In this document: piece after piece, positions 23,844-33,007 of the stretch | Position numbering within the stretch: the first letter of the stretch is position 1 | Layout of the letters: every line of letters starts with the position of its first letter | Origin: Breviolum minutum Mf 1.05b.01 | Taxonomy: Eukaryota; Sar; Dinophyceae; Suessiales; Symbiodiniaceae | Direction of reading: 5' to 3' | DNA length: 64,000 nt | NCBI GenBank assembly: GCA_000507305.1 | Contig: DF241020.1 | Location: 28,054-92,053, forward strand | The notes under the pieces: generated by a model | Seen by the model: only the letters and a program-made list of their open reading frames with translations | Database searches by the model: none | What the model was told of the DNA's origin: nothing | Position numbers and translations under genes: made by a program

Positions 23844-26800
23844 TTCAAGCATACTTGACACGTGTTTGTTGCAGGTCATATTGATGCTCTACATCTTCGC
23901 CTGCCTTGGGAGTCTTGACTACTTCGCTGCCACCATCAATTCTCAAACTGGTCCTAAGTCCTGAGTGAAACGAAATTTTTCAACCAGGGGTCCACTGACC
24001 ATTGATGAGATTTTCGGAGATTTTCAGGATGGAGCTTATTGGTGGAGATCAGGATCTCAAGGACAATCCGGTGCCTAAGCTTGGTGTAGTCTTGCCATGA
24101 TTCATGATACACACCACTTTCCCATTGCTGACATTTTGAAGGAATGTTGGAAAGAGAGAGTGTTGGAAAAACGTGGAACAAAATGATAGAAACACGCGGA
24201 GCTCCCTAGATTATCATAGAAAATGCAGGTGCACCATCTGGTTGGAGTCAACTGGAAGCACGGTGCTGTGAGTTACCACGTTTCAAAACTATAAGAGACT
24301 AAAAAATGTAGTGAAAAAGTAAATGATGCTGTATTTAGGGATGCCCATGGGGCAAAAAAAACATGACAAATTTGTTCTACTTGCGTGAACGGAATTCAAA
24401 TTTTCCTTCAAATATTTTTTTCTCTTAGCAGGGCATGTCAGGTTGCACCATCTAACAGGAAATCCTGGTGGAATGATATTTTGGGTATCATGTGAGGACA
24501 TTTCAAAAAGCAGTTCTGAAACCATCCAAGATCTCGTGCCTTTTTAATTCAGAGCTTAGGATATTCGAGACTGCGAGTTTCAAAGTTTGGAAACTCTCAA
24601 AGCACGATTTTTAGACCTTTGACAGATTGAAATTTGGAGACTGCACGGCCTTGGCATGACGCCATGAAGTGTTTTTTCACAGAAGCCTTTGGTTTTTTGC
24701 TCTCTTGCCCAGGCGACTGCAAGATTTGCTCGTGAAGACTTTCGAACTGTATCTCATGCCATTATGATGCTCGCATGCAAATGGGTTGTTCGATTTAGGA
24801 GAAAGTGGGTCTAGAGATGGTCTAGAGTCTAAACAAAAATGAAGCTGCCTGTCGGTCCGACGGTTTTTCGAGTAGAAACTCCAAAAAACTCAGGACCCTT
24901 TTCCAGTGTCCTGGCTGCAAGAAGAATCTACGGACAAGAACGATCACATATCCCCTCCCGTGTGTACGGCACTTTTCAGTGGATGATTTTCAGAACTTCC
25001 TAAAGTGGTATATATACGTATATATGTGTGATCCACCATGGTTAGTTTTATAAGTCCCCCAATTCCTGAGGTTGTGTTTCGTTGTTCCCCAAAACGGGGG
25101 GTTACCGTGTTACCGAACCACTTGAACCGATAGCCTGGTGGATGATCCAAACCCAGCTTCAACCTTAGGTTTGTGACCTTGGATTCAACGGCAGCCATTT
25201 ATATACCACTCATCAATGCGAAGCCTGAGCTCGGGGTTTATTTCCTCGTCTTGTTGTTGGCAGTAGGCCCCGCCGGCCTGGTTGGAATGTCGCAAAGGTT
25301 TTTATGGGGCTGGGTTTGATTTGGAGACCATGGACAGAAACAAAATGCAAGTTGAGCAGTTTATTTGCAGATTAATTTTTAAAGTTTGCCAACCTTTTTG
25401 AGGGAACACCAACTTAGCTCAGAGAAGATTTACAGTTTGTGCCTTACATGTGTTTTGTAGGTTTGTTTGTTTTTTGGTGTCTTTTTTGATGCCCTATTGC
25501 AACCAGAAGATCCATGGTCTCAATGTCAGGCATCGCCTTGATGAACTTGGTGCCTTGGTGCATCAGCATGGAACTATCGAAAGGAGGTGTTTTTTGTCAT
25601 GCTTCACAATTACATTGTGCCTTTTGGACGATCCAAATCATCAATAGTATATAAATCAGTATGTAAATTATGAAAAATTATGAAAAATATTCAAAGAGTC
25701 AAAGATTTTTGTTGGAGTTGATTTCGTGGTGCATTTCAATCAACCGCACATTTCAAGGTGCTGCCGGGGTCGGGAGGAATTCGTGACGCCATCAGGTCAC
25801 TGCGTCGATCGTTGAAGCTTCGTTGCAAAGCTCCGAGTTGGATCGCCAAGAGAAGAAGGCGGGCCATTCCGAAGATTTGTTGAGATGAAAATCATTGTGG
25901 AAGTCATGATATTTACCTTCAAAACGAAAAAATTGTCCCAATAGGCCAATGATTTTTGTGGTGCCCAGGTTGCAGAGCTTGCCGCAATCATCATTTGTGC
26001 TTGCAATTTCCATAGCGAACTGATGTGTCTTGAATTGCCAGGACCGTCTGCGACAGGAGATGGTGAGATCCATACCGGTTCCATGGCATTGACATTTTAT
26101 TGTCATGCTTCAACCAACTCCAACCTTTTGTTCTTTAAACCTTGCACTTTGCAAAGTATACATTCTTACAAGTTGCCGATGCTTGCGCTGCTGGTACTGC
26201 TCTCACGTCGTTGATGCCAACAATGTCAATGTTGTTGATGATGTGGAATTTTTGCCGTTCACAGAAGCAGTGCGAAGACGGGGCCCTACGCGGCTGATAA
26301 TGCTTACCGAGTTTGTCCAGGTGATGCCAGCTTGCTGCTTTTTCCAAGCAAGATGTTATCTGTTATCATCCAAATAGGTGTTTCCAAAAATAGGGGTGTT
26401 TCCCCCAAAATGGATGGTGAAAATAATGGAAAACCCTATTTTTTAATGGATGATTTGGGGGGGTTTAACCCATTATTTGTTGGGAAACACCCAAAAATCC
26501 ACCCTTGAATCCATCTGTGGTTTTTTGGACCTGGACCTTCCATGGGCCCATTTGTCTGAGGTTCTTATGCAACTCTTCCATGAGCTCGATGTTGACAAGA
26601 GCGGGAAGGTGGGAATAGCCATACTTCCAATTATCATGGCGCCGGCTATAAGAAATTGGCGGAACCACCATTTCTGTCCTCTCCCATCACAGCCAAGTAT
26701 ATATATATATGCCATATAGTTATATACATATATCATCTGCTACCCATGTATCTTCCAAAACGTTGGATTCATGAATCTTAAACGCCAAAGTGATTGACAT

Positions 26801-28810
26801 TGGAGCACCAGATTTCCTTGGATGAAGTGGAGCAGTTTGACATCAATATCCTGCCACCGCCTGGTTCTTAAGATCTGACGCTGCCAGACTTGGAATGAAG
26901 CCTACACATCAAAATGATTGATTTTCGCAACCAAGAATGTTCTGTTTGGAAACATCCAACAGCAGTCTTAAAAGCTGCATTGCAAACACAATTGATTCTC
27001 CTCCCATTATCTTTCTGCAGATCGACAGCTACAGGGTGTTGCGGGACAATATCAGCGCTGATAACATGGCTGACCTGTTTGGCGTCCTCGATGTCGATGG
27101 AGGCGATCAAAAGATGTGACCGAACCACGTCATTTATTAGCCTAATTGGTAGTTTCATGATTCAAAACTGATTTCTTACAACTCCCTTCAAAGTCTATGT
27201 CAAACACATATGTTTGATTATGTTTGTACAAGTAAGATGTTTATACTCGTACATATTATACATTATGTCGTCTATATTATACACCCATGATACCCTTCCT
27301 CCAATACCAACGTAAGTGCACAATGACCCAAATTTATAAACAAAAGTAGTAAGCGCGGGTATCCATTTTTCACTTCCATGCTTGTTGGAGAAAAAGTATA
27401 CGAAACGTGTTTATTTTTGTTTCTTTAAATCAACTTAAAGTATGAACATATACAATCTCTCCCCCCAAGCTTTCCATGACGCCTTGGTGGCAGCTGGCGA
27501 ACTGGACATGAAGGAGTTTGTAGGAGGTCTCCTTCAGCTTTGGCTCATGGATGTTGCTTGGCGCGAATTCTTTCAGAAGTAAATTATCGGTTGATAAATA
27601 TTTTTTTTTGGAGAAATTCAACGTTGGGATGATTTTTTTCTAAAGATCAGACAGTTACCCTCCAGGAAACTAACATATCCCACCTGGAGAAGTTCGGAAA
27701 AGCATCGACTCAAATATTTCGTAAATCAGGGGGATATGTTAATTCCCTGGAGGGTACCTGCTGGTAGATGCTTCCTGGAAAACAAGTTGCTGTTAATTTC
27801 CATCAACTTTACCCCTAAAACCAGCCACAGTTGCCTTAAAAAAATGGTACACTATGTTTTCCAGCTTCCCTCATTTTTTTTTGGTTGATCAAAGTCTTCC
27901 TTTGTGCCGTGCCAACAACCAACCACTTGGCCGCCAATGACCACGACTCAACTGTCCTGAGCGTTATTTGAGGTGCCCATTACGACACTTCAAATCTTGT
28001 GCCTTGGAAAATCGAGATTTTTTTGAAGGTTTCATATATCAGAATCCTTGTGAATGACAAGAAATCAGAGATGATATAATTTTCATGTACTTGGTTTTTG
28101 TGAAGTTTTCTATGTTGTTCTTGTCTGGTCTTGTCAGGAAACTGTCCCCGCTGACGTGTTTCTGCATAGTAAAAAAATAAGTTGGATCATAATCTCATAA
28201 TCTTTTGATTACGAATCGTGAGAGTTCAAGAAAAACTAGGTGGTGGTTTCATACATATCTTTTATACGTTCACCTTCGCTTAAATGATCCAATTTGACGG
28301 TTGCATATTTTTCAGATGGTTTGGTTCAACCACCGACTAGAAAAGGTCAGAAGGGGTGACAGCTGTCAACAGCCCAACTCGGACCGAGGAAATTTAGCAG
28401 AATGAATCGGACGTATCTTGGCCAAAGATGTGTTTTTTTTTGAGTCTCACGATATCTGTCTTAACCCTCCCTGAAACTGACAGTGAAAGTCCCTGAAAAT
28501 GGAGTTTCCTAAAATGAAAGTAGTCTCCCAAGCGCATCCATTTTTAAAGGGGTGGAAAATGTTGGTTTTGTAGGGAAGTTTGATGATTTGTATCGCGGAT
28601 TTTCGCATCATCATCCGAAAATCCGGAAATCCATTCCTTTTGGAACTCAGGAAGACAATGGAATTCTTCACTGGCATCATGCAAAGGATCACCGAGATGA
28701 ATGGTGTGTTGAATGAAATGCAAGGGGACTTGGCAAAGACCACCGAGGTGGAAGACAGGCGCCAAATGTTTGGCTCCCGGCTGCGCATGCCAGATTACAA
28801 TCTATCCCAG
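18746..28810 (+). CDS. Channel 1: single-domain voltage-gated cation channel with two EF-hands (whole exon chain)
   Basis: Membrane channel of the voltage-gated Na+/Ca2+ superfamily with one six-helix domain. The exons run in the expected order: cytosolic N-terminal exons, S1 (21.16 kb), S2-S3 (21.85), S4 with spaced Arg (22.54), S4-S5 linker (22.90), S5 (23.88), pore helix (24.71), filter FVTLDS with start of S6 (25.17), rest of S6 (25.53 and 25.80), EF-hand 1 (26.56 + 26.81), EF-hand 2 (27.02 + 27.49) and a helical C-terminal exon (28.65). Phases match at most junctions where both ends are clear. Single-domain channels with C-terminal EF-hands are common in dinoflagellates; Ca2+ binding there would tune gating. 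Ion selectivity is not provable from sequence; the filter Asp suggests Na+ or Ca2+. Exons upstream of 18.7 kb may extend the N-terminus. No frameshift or stop lies inside the assigned exons. Confidence 0.85.
18882..18978. repeat. Family B inverted-repeat element, copy 3
   Basis: TACCCTCCAGGGAACTAACA on the left and TTAATTCCCTGGAGGGTA on the right; TA at both ends. Starts 13 nt inside the intron. Confidence 0.92.
19272..19357. repeat. (AT)n microsatellite with ATGTAT interruptions
   Basis: About 86 bp of alternating AT with four regularly spaced G interruptions. Confidence 0.95.
19544..19607. repeat. Shortened family B element, copy 4
   Basis: TACCCTGCAAACTAAC on the left, GGGATATGTGATCCTTCCC then GAGGGTA on the right; much of the left arm is deleted. 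Confidence 0.7.
19690..19808. repeat. Family D inverted-repeat element, copy 4
   Basis: TACCGTCGATGGTTCAGAA on the left, CCCGAACCATCAATCGTA on the right; core CACCAGTTGATATGGTAAAT shared with D1. Confidence 0.85.
19851..19954. repeat. Family A inverted-repeat element, copy 5, at a splice acceptor
   Basis: GGGTGTTTCC and GGAAACACCC ends, flanked by AGTT on both sides (19847-19850, 19955-19958). The AG of the right-hand duplicate is the 3' splice site of the next exon and the TT is its first two bases. Confidence 0.93.
19957..20136 (+). CDS. Channel 1 exon, acidic N-terminal segment
   Basis: 60 codons in phase 0, bounded by the element-derived acceptor and a GTGAAA donor. Reads [19 protein letters not shown], then an acidic, Pro-rich stretch with [13 protein letters not shown]. 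Likely cytosolic and disordered. Confidence 0.72.
20322..20420 (+). CDS. Channel 1 exon, N-terminal
   Basis: Acceptor CAACCTTAG; phase 0 matches the previous donor. Reads [18 protein letters not shown] then [15 protein letters not shown]. The 3' boundary is uncertain (stop at 20419-20421). Confidence 0.6.
20642..20851 (+). CDS. Channel 1 exon, basic N-terminal segment
   Basis: Begins after CTCTCCGAG. Basic region with [15 protein letters not shown], then [17 protein letters not shown] and LAQLFELL. The end is uncertain; an intron inside (GTCAGG to CGACAG) cannot be excluded. Confidence 0.55.
20929..21050 (+). CDS. Channel 1 exon just before S1
   Basis: Acceptor TTTTTTCCACAG. Reads [17 protein letters not shown], then [13 protein letters not shown], a plausible pre-S1 helix. 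A second frame is open too, so I rely on composition. 3' end uncertain. Confidence 0.5.
21156..21239 (+). CDS. Channel 1 exon: S1
   Basis: Acceptor ATTCCAAG, donor GTGAGG. Encodes [19 protein letters not shown], a typical S1 (IVINSxxxGIE). Only 84 nt. Confidence 0.8.
21538..21634. repeat. Family B element, copy 5 (right end decayed)
   Basis: TACACTCCAGGGGACTAACA on the left, GGTGGGATATGTGATCG on the right; core TTTTGAGTCGATGATTTTCC as in B3. Confidence 0.75.
21852..22010 (+). CDS. Channel 1 exon: S2 and S3
   Basis: Acceptor GCTGTCGCAG. S2 is [20 protein letters not shown] with the usual acidic residues; S3 is [13 protein letters not shown] with the conserved Phe-Asp. End uncertain: the frame runs to 22066. 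Confidence 0.85.
22427..22520. repeat. Family B inverted-repeat element, copy 6
   Basis: TACCCTCCAGGGAATTAACA and TGTTAGTTCCCTGGAGGGTA, near-perfect inverted ends. Ends 19 nt before the S4 exon. Confidence 0.95.
22540..22677 (+). CDS. Channel 1 exon: S4 voltage sensor
   Basis: Acceptor ATTAAG. After a Gly-rich loop ([10 protein letters not shown]) comes [17 protein letters not shown], with Arg/Lys at every third position as in voltage sensors. The donor is ambiguous (GTAAAG at 22670, or later). Confidence 0.85.
22904..22950 (+). CDS. Channel 1 exon: S4-S5 linker
   Basis: [14 protein letters not shown] matches the family's S4-S5 linker (F-TxWxLxRGLLTS). The acceptor AACGGAG is weak and the end is uncertain; the frame is open on both sides. 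Confidence 0.65.
22951..23874. other. Channel 1 intron with long (TCA)n tract
   Basis: No exon recognised. The tract at 23530-23843 makes open frames on both strands (poly-Ile, poly-Met), which are artefacts. Confidence 0.6.
23530..23843. repeat. (TCA)n microsatellite, about 314 bp
   Basis: ATC/TCA triplets with CGT interruptions and two TTAAGAATACCA insertions. Ends 31 nt before the S5 exon. Confidence 0.97.
23875..23935 (+). CDS. Channel 1 exon: S5
   Basis: Acceptor [22 protein letters not shown] is the family S5 core. Frame open to 23962; the true donor is not clear. Confidence 0.75.
23936..24712. other. Channel 1 intron
   Basis: The pore turret should be encoded between S5 and 24.71 kb. 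I could not identify it with confidence. Confidence 0.4.
24713..24780 (+). CDS. Channel 1 exon: probable pore helix
   Basis: Acceptor [27 protein letters not shown] fits a pore helix (F-T-----MM-L). If it ends after TGCAA it joins the filter exon as MMLACK-FVTLDS in frame, but that needs a non-standard donor. Confidence 0.55.
24941..25030. repeat. Decayed family B element, copy 7
   Basis: CACATATCCCCTCCC, CTTTTCAGTGGATGATTTTC and AACTTCCTAAAGTGG match the B core; the outer arms are lost and a TATATACGTATATA insertion is present. Confidence 0.55.
25169..25262 (+). CDS. Channel 1 exon: selectivity filter and S6 start
   Basis: Acceptor AACCTTAG, donor near [21 protein letters not shown] is the filter and post-filter loop; [16 protein letters not shown] starts S6. 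The filter Asp points to cation selectivity. Confidence 0.85.
25530..25549 (+). CDS. Channel 1 microexon within S6
   Basis: 20 nt between acceptor AATGTCAG and donor GTGCCT, encoding (G)IALMNL of S6. The next exon continues it as [11 protein letters not shown]. Confidence 0.75.
25550..25795. other. Channel 1 intron
   Basis: AT-rich; nothing recognised. Confidence 0.5.
25796..25885 (+). CDS. Channel 1 exon: S6 end
   Basis: Acceptor [26 protein letters not shown] is the cytosolic end of S6 (VTAxIVE) leading into a charged helix [10 protein letters not shown]. End uncertain. Confidence 0.8.
26042..26062 (+). CDS. Possible channel 1 microexon
   Basis: 21 nt between acceptor GAATTGCCAG and donor GTGAGA, reading DRLRQEM. 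The charged helix suits its place before the EF-hands, but it is too short to be sure. Confidence 0.35.
26377..26492. repeat. Family A inverted-repeat element, copy 6
   Basis: GGTGTTTCCAAAAATAGGGG on the left, GGGAAACACCC on the right. Core expanded by short insertions. Confidence 0.85.
26561..26608 (+). CDS. Channel 1 exon: EF-hand 1, first half
   Basis: Acceptor TGTCTGAG, donor [22 protein letters not shown]: entering helix and first half of a Ca2+ loop (D-V-D-K-S-G-K). Phase 0 at both ends. Confidence 0.85.
26812..26866 (+). CDS. Channel 1 exon: EF-hand 1, second half
   Basis: Acceptor [26 protein letters not shown] completes the loop D-V-D-K-S-G-K-I-S-L-D-E, with Glu at position 12. Confidence 0.82.
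27021..27102 (+). CDS. Channel 1 exon: EF-hand 2, first half
   Basis: Acceptor [30 protein letters not shown] then FGVLDVDG. Ends at a GC donor (GCGATC); the leftover G joins the next exon as Ala. Confidence 0.85.
27494..27560 (+). CDS. Channel 1 exon: EF-hand 2, second half
   Basis: Acceptor GGTGGCAG. With the previous exon the loop reads [12 protein letters not shown], a canonical Ca2+ site, then [12 protein letters not shown]. End uncertain. Confidence 0.82.
27656..27756. repeat. Family B inverted-repeat element, copy 8
   Basis: TACCCTCCAGGAAACTAACA and TGTTAATTCCCTGGAGGGTA; TA at both ends. Confidence 0.93.
27757..28650. other. Channel 1 intron; contains C5
   Basis: No exon recognised. 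Also a single-ended B-like remnant near 28463-28530. Confidence 0.45.
28236..28340. repeat. Family C inverted-repeat element, copy 5
   Basis: CTAGGTGGTGGTTTCATAC and TTGGTTCAACCACCGACTAG, with the AATGATCCAATTTGACGG core. Confidence 0.9.
28651..28810 (+). CDS. Channel 1 exon: C-terminal helical region
   Basis: Acceptor GGAACTCAG, donor [25 protein letters not shown] then [17 protein letters not shown]: heptad-like, a probable coiled coil downstream of the EF-hands. The last exons of the gene were not found. Confidence 0.68.
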
Positions 28811-30467
28811 GTGATTCAAAGTGGTTGGAGGTCACTTAATCTTTCCAAAAGGTCACTTAACCCATGGCAAAAAGGTCACAAAGAATTGCTAGGTCATAGT
28901 TTTTAGAAACTTCTGTGAAATGGCAGCTGAGCTTGAGTTATGTGTTTGTGCTTCTCTTGATGCCCAAAAAAACCCTGGTTCAGGTTTTAATTACCGACGA
29001 AACCGACGAAGCCCCTTTTTGGGCCCTTGCTATTGGATTTTCGGCTTTCGAGCTGAAATGAATTCCATCTAAGTGTCCATGTCGTTCACTTGTCTTCGTG
29101 GAGCGGAATAGGTCCAAAAAAAGCCCCTAAAAGTGGCTGGGATTTTTTTATCCGCCAAAGCGCCTCTCCAACAAAAGAGCGAACGAGATGCTTTTTCGTG
29201 AAGAGAGCATTGGATCATCGTAAGGAGAAAATGGATCGTCGTAAGAATTCTTTTCGGTTTTCAGATGGATTCCCCGAAAGTGTTACTTTTGGGATTGGGA
29301 TCCATTCTTTTTGGTATACCGAAACAGTTTTCCTTCAGTTTAACGGTGCGCAAACTGTGGCTTGAAATCGGATCGCCAGTGTCAAGAGGTCTTTGGAAAT
29401 CGCCCTGTCGAATCGTAGAAATCTAGAACTTCAGATTGCACACCGAAGGTGTGTTTGCAATTTCTGATCTGCGAATACCGGAAACCCTGGATTTTCATGT
29501 TTTTTCTTCGTTCCATTTCTTCCATTCATTCCACTTGTTCCACAGTTTATTTTTGACATTTGGATTTTGGTTTCACTTCTTGATTTTGTTTGAGGGAGAA
29601 ATCCCATGGATATCCAGGGTGTTTTGCGAAGCCCAAAAAGCGTTCACAAAAAGCAACCAACTGACAGCAGCTTCGGCATCAGGTGTCTGTTTCCATGAAC
29701 TTTTCTAATCAGTAAAAAGCCATTCTGCATGTCTTAAATCTTGGTGCCTTTGTGTGACTGTTTTTTCACAAGTTTCATAGTCTCCCATTCTCCCTATACT
29801 ATCTGTGGCTCAGTACAGACTCAGCCTTTCCGGGAGCGTGCGCGCTCGAGCGTATTTCCTGAGGAGCGGGAGCCGGTTATCTTTTGAGCTTTTGATGATC
29901 ATCAAAGCTGTTCAGTAAGTCCAGACGGAGTGGTGATTATCGAGTAAATATCACATTTGGGGTCCAGGTTCAACTCATGGAAAACCTAAAAACCTTTGAA
30001 CAACTAGGAATTTCAGTCTTACAGTTCATGGATGTTCATCGCAATTTCTCACTGAGAAGTGTAGGTTGCTGAATTCTTCGCCACGTGGGACCTAGGGTCT
30101 ATGAGGCGCGATATTTTGACATGTGAGTTTTTGTCAAAACTCACAAGCCATAGGATCTTTTGGTTGCTTTTTACCTAATTTACTATAAATATCAAGTGGA
30201 TGTAGGTAACATCAACGCTGATTTTTCAGGGCTCTTTTCTTCAATTTCAACATGGCTCGCTGAATGAGAGATTTATCGGAAAAGAACTAAGAGACACACA
30301 TAGATCAAGTCTCAAAAAGCTGCCACAGACCTATGAATTTGATTATTGACTGCAACAGAAAGGATGCATTTGATGTAATCGTGACAAGCAAACTTCAACT
30401 GATGCAATAAGCATGCTGCAAGGCATGCTTTCAAGGTAAAGAAACAACTTTTATATAATTTTTGTGA

Positions 30468-30572
30468 TGCTGTTGATGGAAGAAATCCTGCACCACCTGG
30501 TATGTACAAATCCTTATGAAACCTGTGACATTAGCCATCTCAACTGGTGCAGGAGTTTTTCCATCTACCGTA
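30468..30572. repeat. Family D inverted-repeat element, copy 5
   Basis: TGCTGTTGATGGAAGAAATCC on the left (first TA now TG), CATCTACCGTA on the right. Confidence 0.75.
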
Positions 30573-30819
30573 CATTTCTTATATAGATTATATGTTGCCC
30601 TTTGTGATGCTTTGACATTGGTAGGTGACCACCTACGAATGCGCGTTCACGTGGTTGAAAATGCTGAGGACATTCGTCTTTTAGACATTTCCCAGGCAAG
30701 AAATGACATGATTTGATGACCACCTGTCTAGGAGGTCGAACCGAAAGCAGACGCCGAACCGCCAAAGGCGAAGGAAAAGTTGGGAAAGCCTAGATCTTGC
30801 CATTGACACTGAAAAAGTT

Positions 30820-30919
30820 GGGGGTTTCCTAAAATAGGGGTATCCCAAAATGGATGGTTTATAATGGAAAATCCTATTAAAATGGATGATTTGGGGTACC
30901 ACCATTTTAGGAAACCCCC
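30820..30919. repeat. Family A inverted-repeat element, copy 7
   Basis: GGGGGTTTCCTAAAATAGGGG and CATTTTAGGAAACCCCC; highly conserved core. No duplication visible. Confidence 0.92.
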
Positions 30920-31204
30920 ATATGAAGCTTAAGCCGGTTTTAAGCTTTGTGCTACTTGTGGATTCACCACTTTGAAGTGAAAAAAAAACCGTGGACTCTT
31001 AGTTTTTTTTTTTTTTTTTCGGACTTTCGGACTTTGGAAAAACAACTCTTTTCGTCCATATCGGTGCCTGCCCCCAGATTTTTTGAGCCCGATGTGTTTC
31101 ATGGTATGATGGCCGCATTAGTCTATCATCTTGCAACCCAGTGTCCACCCATGACGACTCCCTGTTGAATCTTTGTTCTCCTGGATTCTCCTGGATTCCT
31201 CATG

Positions 31205-31311
31205 TAGGTGGTGGCAACTCAAATATTTTTGAAAATTTATACTCCTTGGGGAAATGATCCAATTTGACGAGCTTTCAGGATGGGTTGGGTTTGTCGGTTC
31301 AACCACCAGCT
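31205..31311. repeat. Family C inverted-repeat element, copy 6
   Basis: TAGGTGGTGGCAACTCAAAT on the left, GGTTCAACCACCAGCTGA on the right, with the GGGGAAATGATCCAATTTGA core. Confidence 0.85.
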
Positions 31312-32095
31312 GAGAAGTCATTGGTTATATCCACCAATTTGAGGAGGGATCCCCCAAATTTCTCTATGAAAGTTGCCCCCTTGTGGATGTTTTTTTTTCG
31401 CTTCGCTTCAGTCCGGTCCAACGCACACAAGTGTTTTTGGGTAAATATCTACCAATGATTTTTTGGTACCCTTGGTTAACCCAAAAAAATAGAAGACATA
31501 TATATCTCAACCAATTTGTTTTGGGTACATATATCTACGGAAAAAATAACTTGGAAACCAAGTGTTTTGACCATCCCATTGGTTTTTTTCGGATTTTTTA
31601 CAGCCATCATTGGCCCAGGGTGCCTGTGCCAAGATTTCGATCCTCCTGGACCGGGGGAAGTTGGGGTGCTCGGCAACAGGTCAATAGCCTCAATACCAAT
31701 CTGTGGCCCTTGATAGACTTGATAGGTATATTATGCTTGTGAAAGACTAGAGGTCTTTAGAATTCCCATTTGAAATTACCATTTGAAACTATATATAGAT
31801 ATATGTCTGCATTTATGGTTGAAGATTTATCTAGATTATCAAGACATGGGACTTGTATATTTCCCTACATTTACCATAAAGAATCAACCATTAATGTAGG
31901 GAAAGGTACCATTCCCATGGATCCTATCGGGGTAGATATTGCAGTTACCTCCATGAAACGACTGCGATGAGATTTCTTTCACCATCAGCTCTGCTGCTCT
32001 GCTCAGCTGTCCTGTGGAGCAGCGAGAAAACGGCGCCCCCTGGACAAGTAGACGCTTAGCTGCATTAACCAATGGAGAATGGGCCGAGTTTTGGA

Positions 32096-32199
32096 TACCT
32101 TCCAACAAACTAACATATCCCACCAAACGGGAAGTTCGGGAACAACACCGACTCAAAAGTGCCGGCTGGTAGGGGGATATGTTAGTTCTAGGGAGGGTA
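32096..32199. repeat. Family B inverted-repeat element, copy 9
   Basis: TACCTTCCAACAAACTAACA and TGTTAGTTCTAGGGAGGGTA; core GGAAGTTCGGGAACAACACC. Confidence 0.9.
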
Positions 32200-32423
32200 G
32201 TGATTGAACATTTTCATAAAACAACTGATCCTATTATTGGTGAAACCCGCTTCCTCTGTATACAGTCCTTGTTGACTACTCTTTGATTCATATGGCTCAA
32301 TTGCTAGATGGTCAGATGTACAAGCCATCTCTTGCCTTTACTATGTTGGTCATTCCTGTTGAGTGACCCGTTAGTAGCACGATTTGGCCGACCTGACCAG
32401 ATGGCTCTCCGGCTCTCCGGCAG

Positions 32424-32495
32424 GTATGGCAATGGGAGCATCGAACTGGCTTCAAAGCTTATGACGTCCGAGCGCAGCTTGGTTTCGGATTGATT
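32424..32495 (+). CDS. Candidate exon, unassigned
   Basis: Acceptor CTCCGGCAG, donor GTATAT; 24 codons reading VWQWEHRTGFKAYDVRAQ then LGFGLI. Phase 0 to the next exon. Another frame is also open. Confidence 0.38.
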
Positions 32496-32735
32496 GTATA
32501 TAGAAGTTGACGTTGTAACCTTCCCCCCTCCCCTGCCAGAAGTGTCGTTTGTTCTATTCTGGGAAAAAAATCATCATTGTTGTTTCACCCCTCTTTTGCG
32601 AGGAAGTTTTTTGGGCTCGCGAAAAAAACTCATGTATATATCATGTATATAATATATGTATATAAAATGTATTTATAAATCTATAAGTATATCTATATAC
32701 ACTACACTGACCACACATGTGATTATTTACTGTAG

Positions 32736-32882
32736 TATATGTTCAACTTCTTTGACTCTCTGGACGACACTATGCTCAGGACAGCCCGGATTGAGGATGC
32801 TTTCCAGAGGGGCCTCTCTCGCGTTCGGCTGAAGGCTGGGAAGATGGACGACACTCCGATGGAGCTGTTGGGTGCTCAGAAG
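32736..32882 (+). CDS. Candidate exon, unassigned, possible gene start
   Basis: Acceptor TTACTGTAG, donor GTGGGG; exactly 49 codons. Reads YMFNFFDSLDDTMLRTA, then RIEDAFQRGLSRVRLK and DDTPMELLGAQK. The ATG at 32739, 3 nt after the acceptor, could be a trans-spliced start. Could be the N-terminus of channel 2 or the C-terminus of channel 1. Confidence 0.58.
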
Positions 32883-32904
32883 GTGGGGTGTTTGGCAAAC
32901 ATGT

Positions 32905-33007
32905 CTAGGTTGGTAGCAACTCAAACATGTTTTATTTTCACCCCGATCCCTGGGGAGATGATGCAATTTGATGCATATTTTTCAAATGGGTTGAAACCAC
33001 CAAGTAG
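32905..33007. repeat. Family C inverted-repeat element, copy 7
   Basis: CTAGGTTGGTAGCAACTCAAA and GGGTTGAAACCACCAAGTAG. Starts 22 nt inside the intron. Confidence 0.85.

Larger units (their letters stand above)
28811..32423. other. No securely assigned exon; contains D5, A7, C6, B9
   Basis: Weak candidates: 30622-30695 (acceptor GGTAG, GC donor; RVHVVENAEDIRLLD) and 31619-31725 (acceptor GCCCAG, donor GTATAT; RQQVNSLNTNLWPLID). At both places other frames are open as well. This is probably where channel 1 ends and the next gene starts. Confidence 0.35.

Noticed and set aside
23484-23964. Long poly-Met (minus) and poly-Ile (plus) open frames
   Set aside because: They are the (TCA)n microsatellite read in different frames, not genes.
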